A stretch of DNA of 64,000 nucleotides from Phymatolithon calcareum (taxonomy: Eukaryota; Rhodophyta; Florideophyceae; Hapalidiales), in the NCBI GenBank assembly GCA_977006965.1, contig OZ345353.1:4278001-4342000 (forward strand), written 5' to 3'. Below are positions 32,278 to 42,625 of this stretch, piece after piece. The notes beneath the pieces are model-generated. The model was not told the DNA's origin. It worked only from the letters and a program-made list of their open reading frames with translations, and searched no databases. The first letter of the stretch is position 1. Each line of letters opens with the position of its first letter. The position numbers and the translations under genes are program-made.

Positions 32278-33059
32278 CGTCTCACTTTCGCTTACAATGA
32301 CAGACAGATCAACTGACCAACTAAAGATTATCTTAACGCTTGCTTGCTTGCTTGCTTGCTTGCTGCCAACAATTCAATATGCACAGATCGCTCGGTGCAC
32401 AGTGTCACCGCATCCTCATGGGTCCAAGAAGGCCGTCTGGTTCTGGAGAAAGTGTGAGGCTGATTGGTCTATCCACTATGCATGCATGTATGCACCAATG
32501 CCATTTTTTCGATGACAATTGGACATAACGACGAAACAACACCTCAGGTTGAAAGAAACTAAGGACTTGCTTAAACCGAGGACGGCAGGTCAGGTCGGTC
32601 AGGTCAGGTCAGGTGATTTGTTTCAGATTTGGCTCCAACAGTGCAAAAGCATTTGCCTTTTTTCGAATGGCGAGCGAGCAGTGCCGAAAAAATTTCTGCC
32701 AAGATGCTTTGCGGATTGGAATTGCTGTTCGAGCGCGCGAGATTGCGTCATGTTGTGAGGGATGGACTATTGTAGTTGCAACAACGCCTCGCGGTCTGTT
32801 GCCAAGCATCTACAACAACAGATGTCTGCGTGTCCATATTTAGGGCAGAACTCCCCCCCCCCCCCACCCCCAAGCGGACGCTTTACACAGTCTCCATAAT
32901 GAACCGAAATACCAGCAGCACATCTGCTCTTGGACTTCAGCCAAATTGTTCGGTGCTCTAGATCGATACTGTATATTTTAAACCATCGGGAGAATGTGTC
33001 CAAAAATATTTTTTCACCATTTTCGTACAGTACAGTAAAATACGATCTCCCGACTGTGT
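32278..33059. other. Intergenic with simple repeats
   Basis: It contains a (TTGC)n run near 32338-32363, a ggtca-type repeat near 32588-32610 and a long C run near 32850-32870. No gene is seen. Confidence 0.6.
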
Positions 33060-33788
33060 ATGATCTCCATCTCCGCCATCATCTCAACAGAGGATAACTC
33101 ACTGTGCCCTGTCTCAACGCGCTTGCAACTCCAACCGCGACAATCAACAGAACGTTCCATCATGGCACCGCCATTGCAACCTTCCGGCACTGCGTCGCCC
33201 ACCCCATACCTTTCATTTTCATTCCCCTGTACCGTCGCCCCAAGAGTCCCCTCCACATTTCCGCACCGCTCCACCCACCTTCCTATCCGCCCTCCCACCC
33301 ACCGCACTCCTCGTTGTCAAGGGCACGGTTTCGGCAACCCACCATCGCAACGCAAGGGCAATCTGAACACCGCAAGCTGGGCATCGAAGTACAAGGCGTA
33401 CGTGAAGCGCAATGGCGAGTTGCTGTGCGCAATGGCATGGGAGGGGTATGAAACGCTCGGTCGCGGAGCAGTATTTGCAAACTATGATGACGCCGCTGGA
33501 AGCATGGCCGTTGTGGACCGCAGTGGAAATGACTTGAAGAGTGCCACGCCGAGTTTCTATGTGGATAGGGATAAACTTGTGGAGAGAAATGATAAGGAAC
33601 AGCTGCCGCAGATGGCTCCCATTTTGAGACGTATTGCTACATATGATCCGCAGACGCAATTTGTTGTCGTGTTCGAGGCGGATGGTACTCAGGGGGCGGA
33701 TATTGTCACGCCGAATCAGACGCCCAGTGAGGTTTGGGCGCGGACGAGGAGGGATGGCGGCAAGATTTTTGACTGGGAAAAGAAGTGA
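33060..33788 (+). CDS. Hypothetical protein, possible organelle-targeted
   Basis: 242 residues from the ATG at 33060; an alternative ATG is at about 33162 (MAPPLQPSG). The first 100 residues are rich in Ser, Thr, Pro and Arg and nearly free of acids, like an organelle presequence. The rest looks like a folded domain of about 140 residues (WASKYKAYVKRNGELLCAMAWEGYE, then GRGAVFANYDD and FVVVFEADG). The pattern reminds me of small uncharacterised cyanobacterial/plastid proteins, but I cannot name a family. No cofactor motif is visible. Confidence 0.6.
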   Translation: MISISAIISTEDNSLCPVSTRLQLQPRQSTERSIMAPPLQPSGTASPTPYLSFSFPCTVAPRVPSTFPHRSTHLPIRPPTHRTPRCQGHGFGNPPSQRKGNLNTASWASKYKAYVKRNGELLCAMAWEGYETLGRGAVFANYDDAAGSMAVVDRSGNDLKSATPSFYVDRDKLVERNDKEQLPQMAPILRRIATYDPQTQFVVVFEADGTQGADIVTPNQTPSEVWARTRRDGGKIFDWEKK

Positions 33789-34738
33789 TACGGGTGTGAT
33801 AATGCATTGCGGAGGCTAAATCACAAGAGAGGTATACTGCAGGGATGTATGAGGGAAACTATACATGTTGTAATGCTGCTGTAACACATTGACTTTGTGA
33901 AACTGCTGCGATAGACGCGTCCAAATTATAGGTTTTGAAACAACCATCAGACACGCTATTCTCTATTCTCTACACAGGAGAAATGGTCTCAACGGGTTCA
34001 GAATCTTGTGACATCATCCATATGATGACCTCCCTGGTCTTCAGGTCGATCGATCTATTATTCACTTGAGCCACAACGGTTTAGCACGAGGTGCTATAAG
34101 AGTATGAGTATGTTCTTGCTTGCTTATTGCCCCCTCCACCTCCTTGCACGCTAGGTTCGCTAGCTAGCCCATTGACCGTAGTGGATACGAATTTAGGCGC
34201 TACCCAGTAATCGTCCATCCTGGATGATAGATGGATTTTTTTAAGTTAAAGTTTAGTTCACAACTATGTTTGAGTTGCTGACTGCCGATACGATGGCGAC
34301 TCCTCAAACTGGAATGCTGCTTCGCGTAATATTGTGTTTCGGCACTGACTGATCCATGTAAACAACCAGACTTTTCATGCGGTTATATACAAAGCAGAAA
34401 AAGACACACTTCCCCGTATCCTGCATCTACTCTCTGCGCACGAACGTGATTCATATCAGCCTCATCAACGATTCTTGGCCTTTAGAGAGACGGTGAATAT
34501 AAGGGAGAGATTGGTTTTGTTTAAACAATGACGAGGAGATCACCCCCAAATTCTAGATAACGGTCGGATACAAAGAAGGTGAAATTGTCAAGTAATAGTG
34601 TCGCAGAAGCCTTATCTAAATAGTTTATGTTGTGACGAGTAAAGAAATGTAAGCTGAAGAATACCGCAAGAATTGTACAGGACAGATGAAGTTAACAGCC
34701 ATCATGAGAAAGAAGTAGTGCTGACAATCAGTGAGCAA
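33789..34738. other. Intergenic
   Basis: About 950 bp between convergent genes, with no gene or recognisable element. Confidence 0.6.
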
Positions 34739-35941
34739 TCACAGGGCAGTTCCAACCTCAAGGACGTAAACCTTCTTCCTCGTAATCACCCAGGCGCCTG
34801 GTCCTGGGCTCTCAGTCACCCCATTCGACTCCCAACCAACGAGCTCTACGCGTCGAGGAAGATCGCCATATTGGACCTGTGTCAGCGGTGCACCGCCACG
34901 ATTGATATCCCAGGTTCGCAATACAAAGTCGTCGCCGCCGGCCATCAGTATTCCTCCGCTCGTCCCGAAATCCACATCAAATAGAATTTGCTTGCAGACA
35001 TTGCGATGTCCAGAAAACTGCACAACAGGTCCATTCCCCGTGATCCTCCAATCCCAGCCGACCAAATTGTCCTCCGCATTCTGTAAACAGCCAACAAAAC
35101 ACCGTTCATTGTCCGTACTCCCCTTCACGCACACCACCGCTTTCGTCCTATATAACCCCCGTAACGTGCTGACCACGTTACTGCCCTCACGAAGATCCCA
35201 TCTGTGAACATTACCGTCACGAGTCCCGGTGATGACACAGTTCTCCGTCGGGAAAATCGTCACCAGTCCCTGAGAATCATCCTCGTGTCGCAACTGTTTC
35301 ACTCGAACCGTACTGCCCTCCCTCAAGCCGATCACAACTGTGTCCATCTGCGAGAAGTTACTTGGAATCGACGTAGTCACAGCCAGATTACACTCCGGCG
35401 ACAAAGCAATGGCAGAAACCTGTCCCGGAATCCTCTGCATCGCCAGACTTACACGTCGATCTCCACGCATGGGAAAATCGAAGAAACCAATTTGGTCCCT
35501 ACCAGGCTTGTCGCGTAATGCGAGCGCCACAAGCTGCTTCTCTGCCGACCAGGATTGAGCCAACACGCCTTGCGGCACACAGATCGAATCCAGAAAGGCA
35601 CCGGAGGGGTAGTGACGGAGGTCTATCGTGGCCGGCGAGGAGATCACTGCAGCGCATCCATCAAAACGATGAAACGGGGCGCCACGGATATATGCCTGAG
35701 GCGCGGGACGCTGCACAGAACGTGCGAGAAGGGATGCGGATAACATCGACTTGGATAACGAGCCAAGTTCACGCGCACGCAGGAGGCTTCTAGGAGATGG
35801 GACGTCCATTTTGCTGATGCGACGCGCAGGGGAACGGGGCTGCGGGCGAGGATGGTCGGGAGATACTTTGAAGTAGCGGTTCCTCGACGCATCGTACCAC
35901 ATGCCTGGAAGCTCGGGCATTGGCGCCGAGCTGGCGCTCAT
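34739..35941 (-). CDS. DCAF4/WDR21-like WD40 protein
   Basis: 400 residues from the ATG at 35941. The N-terminus MPELPGMWYDASRNRYFKV (about 8-26) matches the LPGFYYDxxxNRYF signature of DCAF4 (WDR21) proteins. WD-like repeats follow, including GNVHRWDLREG and LVGWDWRI, which carry the WDxR pattern of DDB1-binding DWD boxes, and DFVLRTWDINRG. In the family, these proteins act as substrate receptors of CUL4-DDB1 ubiquitin ligases in the nucleus. That role is inferred; substrates are unknown. It is divergent from the fork-remodeller gene at 36425. Confidence 0.8.
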   Translation of the reverse strand: MSASSAPMPELPGMWYDASRNRYFKVSPDHPRPQPRSPARRISKMDVPSPRSLLRARELGSLSKSMLSASLLARSVQRPAPQAYIRGAPFHRFDGCAAVISSPATIDLRHYPSGAFLDSICVPQGVLAQSWSAEKQLVALALRDKPGRDQIGFFDFPMRGDRRVSLAMQRIPGQVSAIALSPECNLAVTTSIPSNFSQMDTVVIGLREGSTVRVKQLRHEDDSQGLVTIFPTENCVITGTRDGNVHRWDLREGSNVVSTLRGLYRTKAVVCVKGSTDNERCFVGCLQNAEDNLVGWDWRITGNGPVVQFSGHRNVCKQILFDVDFGTSGGILMAGGDDFVLRTWDINRGGAPLTQVQYGDLPRRVELVGWESNGVTESPGPGAWVITRKKVYVLEVGTAL

Positions 35942-36424
35942 CGTGGATGGATTCCTTCGTAGTCGGGGGAGATTGGAGCTGGGGAAGGGAAACGAGATGG
36001 AGTTGGCTGAATCATTCAGCCGATACCGGCCGAGAAGATGGCGGTCTTCGCGTGCCGATGCTCCACTACCGTCGCATGCATGGCATCATATGCATCCTGC
36101 TTATGATGCATTAACACGTGGCAACGAATGCATGATGAAAAAGAGCTAAAAATTATGTAGAAATAGTGTTCATCGACATCTCTCCGATACATCTAAATCT
36201 GATCAGATCTGTCCATGCTGTAATGACAGTAAGTGGAGAGCTCTTTTTTTATTGAAATTATAAGAAGGATGAAACTGGGCTCAGCCAAAATCAGAAAATC
36301 ATTATTGGTTTGATCTGATGCACATCATTAGCCGCAAAATTTGAACTCGCCGAATCAACCGGGAGCGAATCGAAATATGGGGAGCTAGGCGTAAAAGCCG
36401 CGGCGGGATCTATGCCCTTAAAAT
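35942..36424. promoter_or_regulatory. Putative bidirectional promoter
   Basis: Only 483 bp separate the start codons of the DCAF4-like (-) and SMARCAL1-like (+) genes, so both promoters must lie here. A GCATGCATGG run at about 36065-36085 is the only conspicuous motif. Confidence 0.5.
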
Positions 36425-39019
36425 ATGTCCCGCCAAGTACAAACCGTAGCCTTGCGCTCGCAAACAGGGCAAGGACAGATGCCGAATTGCCGGTGTAGCC
36501 CACCCCGCGAAGCTGTGCAACGAACAGTGCGGAAGGAAGGGCCAAACACCGGACGGGTGTTCTATGTCTGCTCGAAAGCCCAAAACGACCCGACCAAGTG
36601 CCGGTTTTTCGAATGGGGCGATGCAGGCGCTCCAGCCGGCACTGGGGCCGCAAATGCTGGTTTCAATCGAAACTCTCACCAGCAACCACGGAGCAACTTC
36701 TTCGCGCCACGAGCAAAAGGCAATGGTGCTGCATCGCATCCAAAGGGTGTCCAACAGCGACCATTTTTCCCCAACGCTCAAGGCAATGGCTGCATGCCAG
36801 CTGTGAAACCTTTTTTTCCGAATGCTCGACCGGGTGCAAACCCTGGAAATGCGGCGAACGCACGCCCGTACTTTCCAAACGCACGATCGCGCGAAAATAC
36901 AAACGGGCCGGCGGCGGACGTGAAGAGACCGCGCATTCATATCGGACCCTCGTCGGGTGCAGCAATGACCAACACGCTTCAAAATGCAAACGGAAAGGAA
37001 AACAGGGGTGGTGGAGGGCACGCGCTGACCTTTGCACTCGCCACCACAGAGACAGTCAGTGTTACAATGAGTGGCATATGGAACAAAGACGTTATAAGCA
37101 CTTTGAGTGAGGTGGACGGCGTTACTGTTAAGAAAGCAGCCGCGATTGGTATGCAAGAGGTACTTGTGCCGTTGCGCAAACTGTCAGAGGTGGAGGGTTT
37201 CTTGCGCACGCGGCATTCGAAACGCGTTGAGTTTTCATTTCCGCGCGTCATCGTCGAGCGATTGCAACGCCTGCGCGAAGAACATGATGCCCGTGAGGCG
37301 CGCGGGGACGTTGTATCAAGGCCGCTTAACGAAATTCTACCTGCGATAGTGTGCGACGCCCTCATGGATTTCCAGTGGGAGGGCGTTCATTTTGCTCTCA
37401 AGAGAGGCGGGAGATGCCTCATTGGAGACGATATGGGCCTCGGGAAGACGTTACAGGCAATTGCGGTTGCGAGGATTTATATCGAGGATTGGCCGTTATT
37501 GGTGGTATGCCCGAGTTCGTTGCGACTTAATTGGAAAGAAGAACTGTTGAAGTGGCTCGGTGATGATTTGGATGAGGAGGATATCAGCGTTATCATGAAG
37601 GGTGCGGATTGCAGTCGACCATTTCAGAGGGTGAATATTGTGTCGTACGATCTTATTCGTAAGATCCGTCAATCGGTTCTTGATAAGTGCAGATTCATTA
37701 TTGCTGATGAATCACATTACCTGAAAAGTGGTGCCGCGAAACGTTCTCAAGTTGTCACGCCTATAATTATGCGAGCCAAACGCGCGCTGCTGCTTTCTGG
37801 TACACCGGCGTTATCACGGCCGGTGGAGCTGTTCCCGCAAATCAATTCATTGATTCCGACATTGTTCCCAAACTTCAACGAATTTACAGAGCGGTATTGC
37901 AATGCCCATATAGGTCGCTTCGGCTACGATGTATCCGGTGCTTCAAACTTGAATGAGTTATATGAACTGCTACGTGGAAGCGTTCTTATTCGACGGAAAA
38001 AGGACGACGTGCTGACTCAGCTCCCTGCAAAACGGCGACAGGTGCTGTGGGTCGAGACGAAGCCAAAGCCAATGAAAGAAGTCAAGGCGGCTTTTAAAGA
38101 GCTTGAGGTGGCACAGGCAGCCGCAAACCGCATGAGCGGGGATGCGGCCGAGGAATATCGCAATGTGGTCAGGTCCATTCAGACAAAACTTTATCAACTC
38201 ACTGCATCGGCAAAGTTGGACTCAATACTCGAATTTATTAAGGACACTGCAGAAACGGGATGCAAATTTATCGTGTTTGCTCATCACGGTGAGACTATTG
38301 ATGCGGTTGACGACTTCCTCACGACAAAACTGAAGTTGAAGTTCATTCGTATCGACGGGAAAACCCCACAGGCGCAGCGACAAACTCTCTGCAAGTCGTT
38401 CCAGGAGGATCCAAAATGCAGAGTCTCGCTGCTCTCCATTACCGCCGCAGGGGTGGGACTTACGCTTACCGCAGCAACGGTGGTGCTGTTTGCAGAACTG
38501 TATTGGAACCCCGGTAGTTTATTGCAAGCAGAAGATCGAGCTCATAGAATTGGGCAGAGAGATTGCGTTCTCGTCAAATATCTGCTGGCAAAGAAGACTC
38601 TTGATGAGACCATGTGGGGCACCGTGAGACGCAAATTCAACGTGATAGGAAAATCGCTGACGGGTGCCGCGGGGGTCATTGAAGTGAACTCACAAACTCA
38701 AAAGGAAGATGGCGATAGTCCTGACAAGCCGAAGGGATTCTTCTCACAAAAGGAAACACAGGAGGATGTACATGAAAAGACGGATGTCGGTTCCCCTGAA
38801 AATACACAGAAACCTATCGCCACTGTTGATCTCACGCAAGAAGTTATCGATGTGGATGAGAGTCCAGTTGCAAAAAAACGCCCTGCGCACGAAAAGGAAA
38901 TGTTTCCTACTTCAGTTGAAGTCGTCGAAACTACGGCCACGACACCTGTGATTGACGTAGACGCGGATAATGCTCTCGCCGAGAAGCTGCGACGTCATCT
39001 GGACGCGATCTTGGATTAG
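36425..39019 (+). CDS. SMARCAL1-like annealing helicase with GRF zinc finger
   Basis: 864 residues, ATG at 36425. Residues about 21-66 are a GRF-type zinc finger (PNCRCSPP, then GPNTGRVFYVC, then CRFFEWGD). A low-complexity region follows with repeats of the type ARPYFPNARS. About 199-262 resembles the HARP domain that defines SMARCAL1-type fork remodellers. The SNF2 ATPase shows GDDMGLGKT (about 334-342), a DESH box (about 426) and, in the C-terminal lobe, LLSITAAGVGLTLTAA and QAEDRAHRIGQ. The C-terminal tail carries three SUMO-interaction-like motifs (VDLTQE, VIDVDE, VIDVDAD). The expected role is nuclear ATP-driven strand annealing and reversal of stalled replication forks. The gene ends 114 bp before the convergent sulfotransferase gene. 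Confidence 0.88.
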   Translation: MSRQVQTVALRSQTGQGQMPNCRCSPPREAVQRTVRKEGPNTGRVFYVCSKAQNDPTKCRFFEWGDAGAPAGTGAANAGFNRNSHQQPRSNFFAPRAKGNGAASHPKGVQQRPFFPNAQGNGCMPAVKPFFPNARPGANPGNAANARPYFPNARSRENTNGPAADVKRPRIHIGPSSGAAMTNTLQNANGKENRGGGGHALTFALATTETVSVTMSGIWNKDVISTLSEVDGVTVKKAAAIGMQEVLVPLRKLSEVEGFLRTRHSKRVEFSFPRVIVERLQRLREEHDAREARGDVVSRPLNEILPAIVCDALMDFQWEGVHFALKRGGRCLIGDDMGLGKTLQAIAVARIYIEDWPLLVVCPSSLRLNWKEELLKWLGDDLDEEDISVIMKGADCSRPFQRVNIVSYDLIRKIRQSVLDKCRFIIADESHYLKSGAAKRSQVVTPIIMRAKRALLLSGTPALSRPVELFPQINSLIPTLFPNFNEFTERYCNAHIGRFGYDVSGASNLNELYELLRGSVLIRRKKDDVLTQLPAKRRQVLWVETKPKPMKEVKAAFKELEVAQAAANRMSGDAAEEYRNVVRSIQTKLYQLTASAKLDSILEFIKDTAETGCKFIVFAHHGETIDAVDDFLTTKLKLKFIRIDGKTPQAQRQTLCKSFQEDPKCRVSLLSITAAGVGLTLTAATVVLFAELYWNPGSLLQAEDRAHRIGQRDCVLVKYLLAKKTLDETMWGTVRRKFNVIGKSLTGAAGVIEVNSQTQKEDGDSPDKPKGFFSQKETQEDVHEKTDVGSPENTQKPIATVDLTQEVIDVDESPVAKKRPAHEKEMFPTSVEVVETTATTPVIDVDADNALAEKLRRHLDAILD

Positions 39020-39132
39020 TATTGTCCTATTTTACAACTTACTTAGAGCAACTTACTTTAAACTGACCAAGAGAATAACAAGCTCCCTTTTTTTACAAGG
39101 ATTAAATTTTGCGCTCGCCCTGGAAACTAGTC

Positions 39133-40416
39133 TCATGGCTCTGGTTCTCCCGGCTCACCCAAGATTTCTCTGCATTTTTCGTCAATAGCGAGATCACTGC
39201 CGAATCGCTGCAATTCCCTCAGTGCCTCCGTTCTGGTTTCAAAGATTTTCTTAGCCTCCTCATAAACGACAACATCCTCCCAGTTATTCGCTTGAAATTG
39301 TTGCAATTGTCGTGGAGTAAACGCAATGCTCTTCCCATTCCGATCATGCAGTCCAATTTCAACCTTCTTGCAGTCTGCCGCCGTTGCATTTTGATGCGCA
39401 TGACATGGACTTGGCGCATAGAACGACCGCTTAAACACAAACCCAAACATCTCAAGCGTCTCATCTAATCTTTCTGCAAGTCCAAACATGAAATCCTCAG
39501 TACTACGAACAACCCCCAGCGCTCTCTCCAGCGCCTTCTCCCTCACACCTCGGCTACTCCAATTCTCACCAGCGGCACCCGCCATTAATGGGCTTCCGCT
39601 TAGCATCTTAGTGACTCTGCTTTGGAAAGGATAATCGACGGACATTTTCAGATAGTCATCAAACTCGATCGGCTTCTTGGGGTTCATGCACCAATCCCAC
39701 GAATCAATCGCAATTCGATGGAACGTACTTTGGTAAAACTCGCTCATATACCGCGCAATTGGTTCCCGAAAAAGTGTAACAACGACGTGCCGTACGCCGC
39801 GCAGTTGCAGCCGATTGACGCACATTCGAAGCCGAGCGTAGCCAACATGCACACCGCATGGCCAACCTGTGGTTAATCTATTGAGCGAGTAGAACGTCTT
39901 CGTTCTGTTACGCTGTTGGAACCCAAACCATCTCCCGGATGCCCTGTATCGCGGGCACCCGCGCGCGTAGTACGGGTCATAGCTTTCGTTCTTCACAGTC
40001 CACAAATTCTCACGCAAAGTAGTAGGCGGAAGCGTCTTATCCTCCAGCACATGAGGGCATTGTTTGCAATACCCTTTCTGTGGACGGAGGGTTTTACGGT
40101 CGTTGCAGATACACTCGGACTTTAGAGCGAGCGCAAACGCAGTGCCGCCAGACTTCTGGATATGAAGGTGCGCCATGATAGTGCGACCCGCTTCCGCACG
40201 ATGCGCACACAGGAAGCGCTGCTCTTTGCGTATGGACACCGTCCCCCGGATAGGCACATAACCTGGCGCACGAGACTTTAGCAAACTTGACGCTGGAGTC
40301 AAATTCGCTACACGGCGGAACGCAAGATAGTATGCCAGGAGAGAGAGTGCGTACAGCACGGCAAACGCGACAAGCAGTCGCGTGTGCGACCGCCGCCGCC
40401 GCTGCGACACCGCCAT
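39133..40416 (-). CDS. Golgi carbohydrate sulfotransferase, heparan 6-O-type
   Basis: 427 residues from the ATG at 40416; the frame is open five codons further without ATG. It is a type II membrane protein: a short basic cytosolic end (QRRRRSHTR), a membrane anchor at about 14-35, then a luminal domain. The PAPS 5'-phosphosulfate loop is HLHIQKSGGTAFA (about 84-95) and the 3'-phosphate site is VVVTLFREPIARYMSEFYQ (about 212-229), in the style of heparan-sulfate 6-O-sulfotransferases. It would transfer sulfate from PAPS to a polysaccharide hydroxyl in the Golgi. In a red alga, wall galactan or another sulfated glycan is the likely acceptor (inference). It is near a GT77-like gene on the same strand. 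Confidence 0.86.
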   Translation of the reverse strand: MAVSQRRRRSHTRLLVAFAVLYALSLLAYYLAFRRVANLTPASSLLKSRAPGYVPIRGTVSIRKEQRFLCAHRAEAGRTIMAHLHIQKSGGTAFALALKSECICNDRKTLRPQKGYCKQCPHVLEDKTLPPTTLRENLWTVKNESYDPYYARGCPRYRASGRWFGFQQRNRTKTFYSLNRLTTGWPCGVHVGYARLRMCVNRLQLRGVRHVVVTLFREPIARYMSEFYQSTFHRIAIDSWDWCMNPKKPIEFDDYLKMSVDYPFQSRVTKMLSGSPLMAGAAGENWSSRGVREKALERALGVVRSTEDFMFGLAERLDETLEMFGFVFKRSFYAPSPCHAHQNATAADCKKVEIGLHDRNGKSIAFTPRQLQQFQANNWEDVVVYEEAKKIFETRTEALRELQRFGSDLAIDEKCREILGEPGEPEP

Positions 40417-40583
40417 GGAACAGTACGTCACCCAAGGCTGCGCATGCGTGCATACGGCGGATGGGCGCCCATCTCTGCGGCGCGGTACGTGAGCGCGACT
40501 GCGGCACCGGCGCTTCCGGCCCGCAAAATTCGTATCGTCGTACTTGGCACTGGCCCCCAGGGAAGGGCCCGTCCGCAGGGCGA

Positions 40584-40967
40584 CTACGCGGACGCAGGGG
40601 TTTCCGGTAGTTGGTCGGGCACTTCGCGTGGAACATTCTTACTTGAGTTTTTAGATTTCTTTTTCTTTTTGGAATCCGTCATTGACTCCTTCTTCTTGGT
40701 GCTTACATTATCCGCCTCCTCAGCCGCAGTGTCACCTTTGGACTTCTTTGCCTTTTTGGAATCCTTTCTTTTCTTCTCTTTCTTGCTGTGGTTTTGGGCT
40801 ATATTGTCCGCCTCTTCTACAGCAGCCAGCGCGGCTGCAGCCTCACGTTTCTCCTTCTTTTCCGCCTTCTCCTTGCGGACCCGTTTGCGCTTTGCAATTG
40901 ACTTGCGCTTGTTTCGGGCCTTCTTCGACAGCTTGATCTCAGCCTCGCTCCGCTCATCCCACGACAT
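40584..40967 (-). CDS. Small lysine-rich protein
   Basis: 127 residues, ATG at 40967, with extreme Lys/Glu/Ser/Ala composition: basic runs such as KKARNKRKSIAKRKRVRK and repeated KKEKKRKDSKKAKKSK blocks separated by AAxEEADN repeats (two copies). It is probably a nuclear or nucleolar disordered protein. No family is assigned. It lies 167 bp upstream of the sulfotransferase on the same strand. Low complexity keeps confidence moderate. Confidence 0.6.
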   Translation of the reverse strand: MSWDERSEAEIKLSKKARNKRKSIAKRKRVRKEKAEKKEKREAAAALAAVEEADNIAQNHSKKEKKRKDSKKAKKSKGDTAAEEADNVSTKKKESMTDSKKKKKSKNSSKNVPREVPDQLPETPASA

Positions 40968-41497
40968 TGCGAAATTATTTCAGTTTGCGGGGGCGCTGCT
41001 GACTGCAATACAATACCTTGAGGTTGGTCAGCCGCCAGAGACAGAGTTGGAAGTGTACTGTTCAATTGAGGAGGACGACGGTCGGGAAAAAAGTATGTCT
41101 TTCCCAATTTGTCATACAAATTCATTACAGTAGGTTAAGGTAGAGTACAGGAAAAGCCAAGTTTGATGATGGGAATCCATCGGGAATAGGGAATGATAGT
41201 CAGTCATAGTACTGTACCATCAGATGAACTCATCTGATGGTACCCACGTGCAGTACAAAACGTTTCTGCAAACATTCAAGATTGGATGTATTCTTCTCAT
41301 TGAGACCACCATGATGGGGCCTCCACAACTGTTCAGCTGGCTGGGTGACTAAGTAAAGTGTCGCTGGAGTGACAGTCAGTGGATTAGGCTGCTTGCTGTG
41401 TTCGTTCGATACAATCTCTCACTCTAAAATCCTGCATTAATGTCCTGTGCCGTTCAGTGTACAAATCCCCATTTTGTTCTCTTTATCTCAGAAAAGA
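40968..41497. other. Intergenic with perfect palindrome
   Basis: 530 bp between same-strand genes. It holds the inverted repeat 41214-41243 and nothing else recognised. Confidence 0.6.
41214..41243. repeat. Perfect inverted repeat, 14-bp arms
   Basis: Arms gtaccatcagatga and tcatctgatggtac are separated by two bases. It is adjacent to a tagtactgtac motif. Confidence 0.9.
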
Positions 41498-42625
41498 CTA
41501 GTTAGTATTGTTTGAAGCAGCAGAGAGGAAACAATACTTTCCGCAGAGTCTTTTTGCTTTTGAACCTGCCGGAGCTGGACGTTCTAAACACCGCATCTCA
41601 CTGCGATCATCAAATCCATTGTCGTTCTCATCTGAGTTCTCAATAAAGCCATGCTCCCCGCGCTCTACAAACCACATACCTTTTACAATAGCCCTTGCCA
41701 TTTTCTTGCTCGCCTTCACAAAGTTATTGTGCAACACCACAAAGTCCCTCTTTTCGCACATCTCTTGCAATTCGTCCCTGTTGTACTCAAAAATCCCTTT
41801 GCCTTTCACTATCTGCGCCCCGCTTGGGAATCGCTCGCCCGGCAGAACCCTAATCTCCGCCCCATCCCGCGCCACACACCAGAAGGGCACGCCATCGACG
41901 CTCACCTCCTCGATTTTCCTCGCTCCAAACTTGTCCGTGCAAAACACAGCGTTCACGACATCCTGGTCGTGATTTCCAAACTCCGAGTTTTCAACCAGTT
42001 GCACGAACAATTTCAATGTCCTTTCGTTCGCACGCACGTAATAGAACCCCGAGTTCAGAATGCGGTACTCAGCCTCGGGCATGATCATCACATCCGCACT
42101 CGCATAAACGCCGCCAAGGCTCTGCACCTCACGTACTGCATCGCCGCACCAATGGATGTCTGCGTCACTCACAAGCACGTCAAGCCCAGCTTTTAGTGCT
42201 GGTAGAACGGCAGCAATTTTCTGCCGTGTGATCGAACTGAACGACCGTGGCCCTTTACGTTCAAAACGTCCCGGTTGCACATCGTCACCGCGATCTTCCG
42301 ATACCGCCACTGACGCCATCCCCTTCGCTTTTGCAAACGCGTGTGTTCGCAAGTCCAGTGCAAACACCACGGGTGCGTACGGCAGCGACAGCCGTCTAAG
42401 CGCACATTGAAAGTTGCGCAAGTGACGACGATACATAAAGTTTGACGCCGTCACAACCACAGCGCCTTGTACAGAAGCCCGGCGTAGAACCGTCGCCACA
42501 TTGTTTGCATGGTCGCTTAACACTGCACGCAGCAGATAAGCAAGCAATATGACGCATGTGAGCGCAAGTACACCGCGCCGCGCCCAGCGAAGTTTCGCGC
42601 GGCGCGGTAGCGCTGCCCACGACAT
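41498..42625 (-). CDS. GT77-like Golgi glycosyltransferase
   Basis: 375 residues, ATG at 42625. A basic N-terminus and membrane anchor at about 18-37 indicate a type II Golgi protein. The luminal domain fits the nucleotide-diphospho-sugar transferase family (GT77-like): LDVLVSDADIHWCGD with the DxD metal site at about 154-156, ILNSGFYYVRANERTLKLF, NHDQDVVNAVF and a late VVLHNNFVKASKK. Plant relatives add arabinose, galactose or xylose to wall glycans; the sugar here cannot be told. It is divergent from the RING gene, and a Golgi sulfotransferase lies about 1.1 kb downstream on the same strand. Confidence 0.84.
   Translation of the reverse strand: MSWAALPRRAKLRWARRGVLALTCVILLAYLLRAVLSDHANNVATVLRRASVQGAVVVTASNFMYRRHLRNFQCALRRLSLPYAPVVFALDLRTHAFAKAKGMASVAVSEDRGDDVQPGRFERKGPRSFSSITRQKIAAVLPALKAGLDVLVSDADIHWCGDAVREVQSLGGVYASADVMIMPEAEYRILNSGFYYVRANERTLKLFVQLVENSEFGNHDQDVVNAVFCTDKFGARKIEEVSVDGVPFWCVARDGAEIRVLPGERFPSGAQIVKGKGIFEYNRDELQEMCEKRDFVVLHNNFVKASKKMARAIVKGMWFVERGEHGFIENSDENDNGFDDRSEMRCLERPAPAGSKAKRLCGKYCFLSAASNNTN

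Noticed and set aside
36410-37156. 248-codon minus-strand frame
   Set aside because: It is antisense to the SMARCAL1-like gene, whose frame has clear domains; no domain is visible in the antisense reading.
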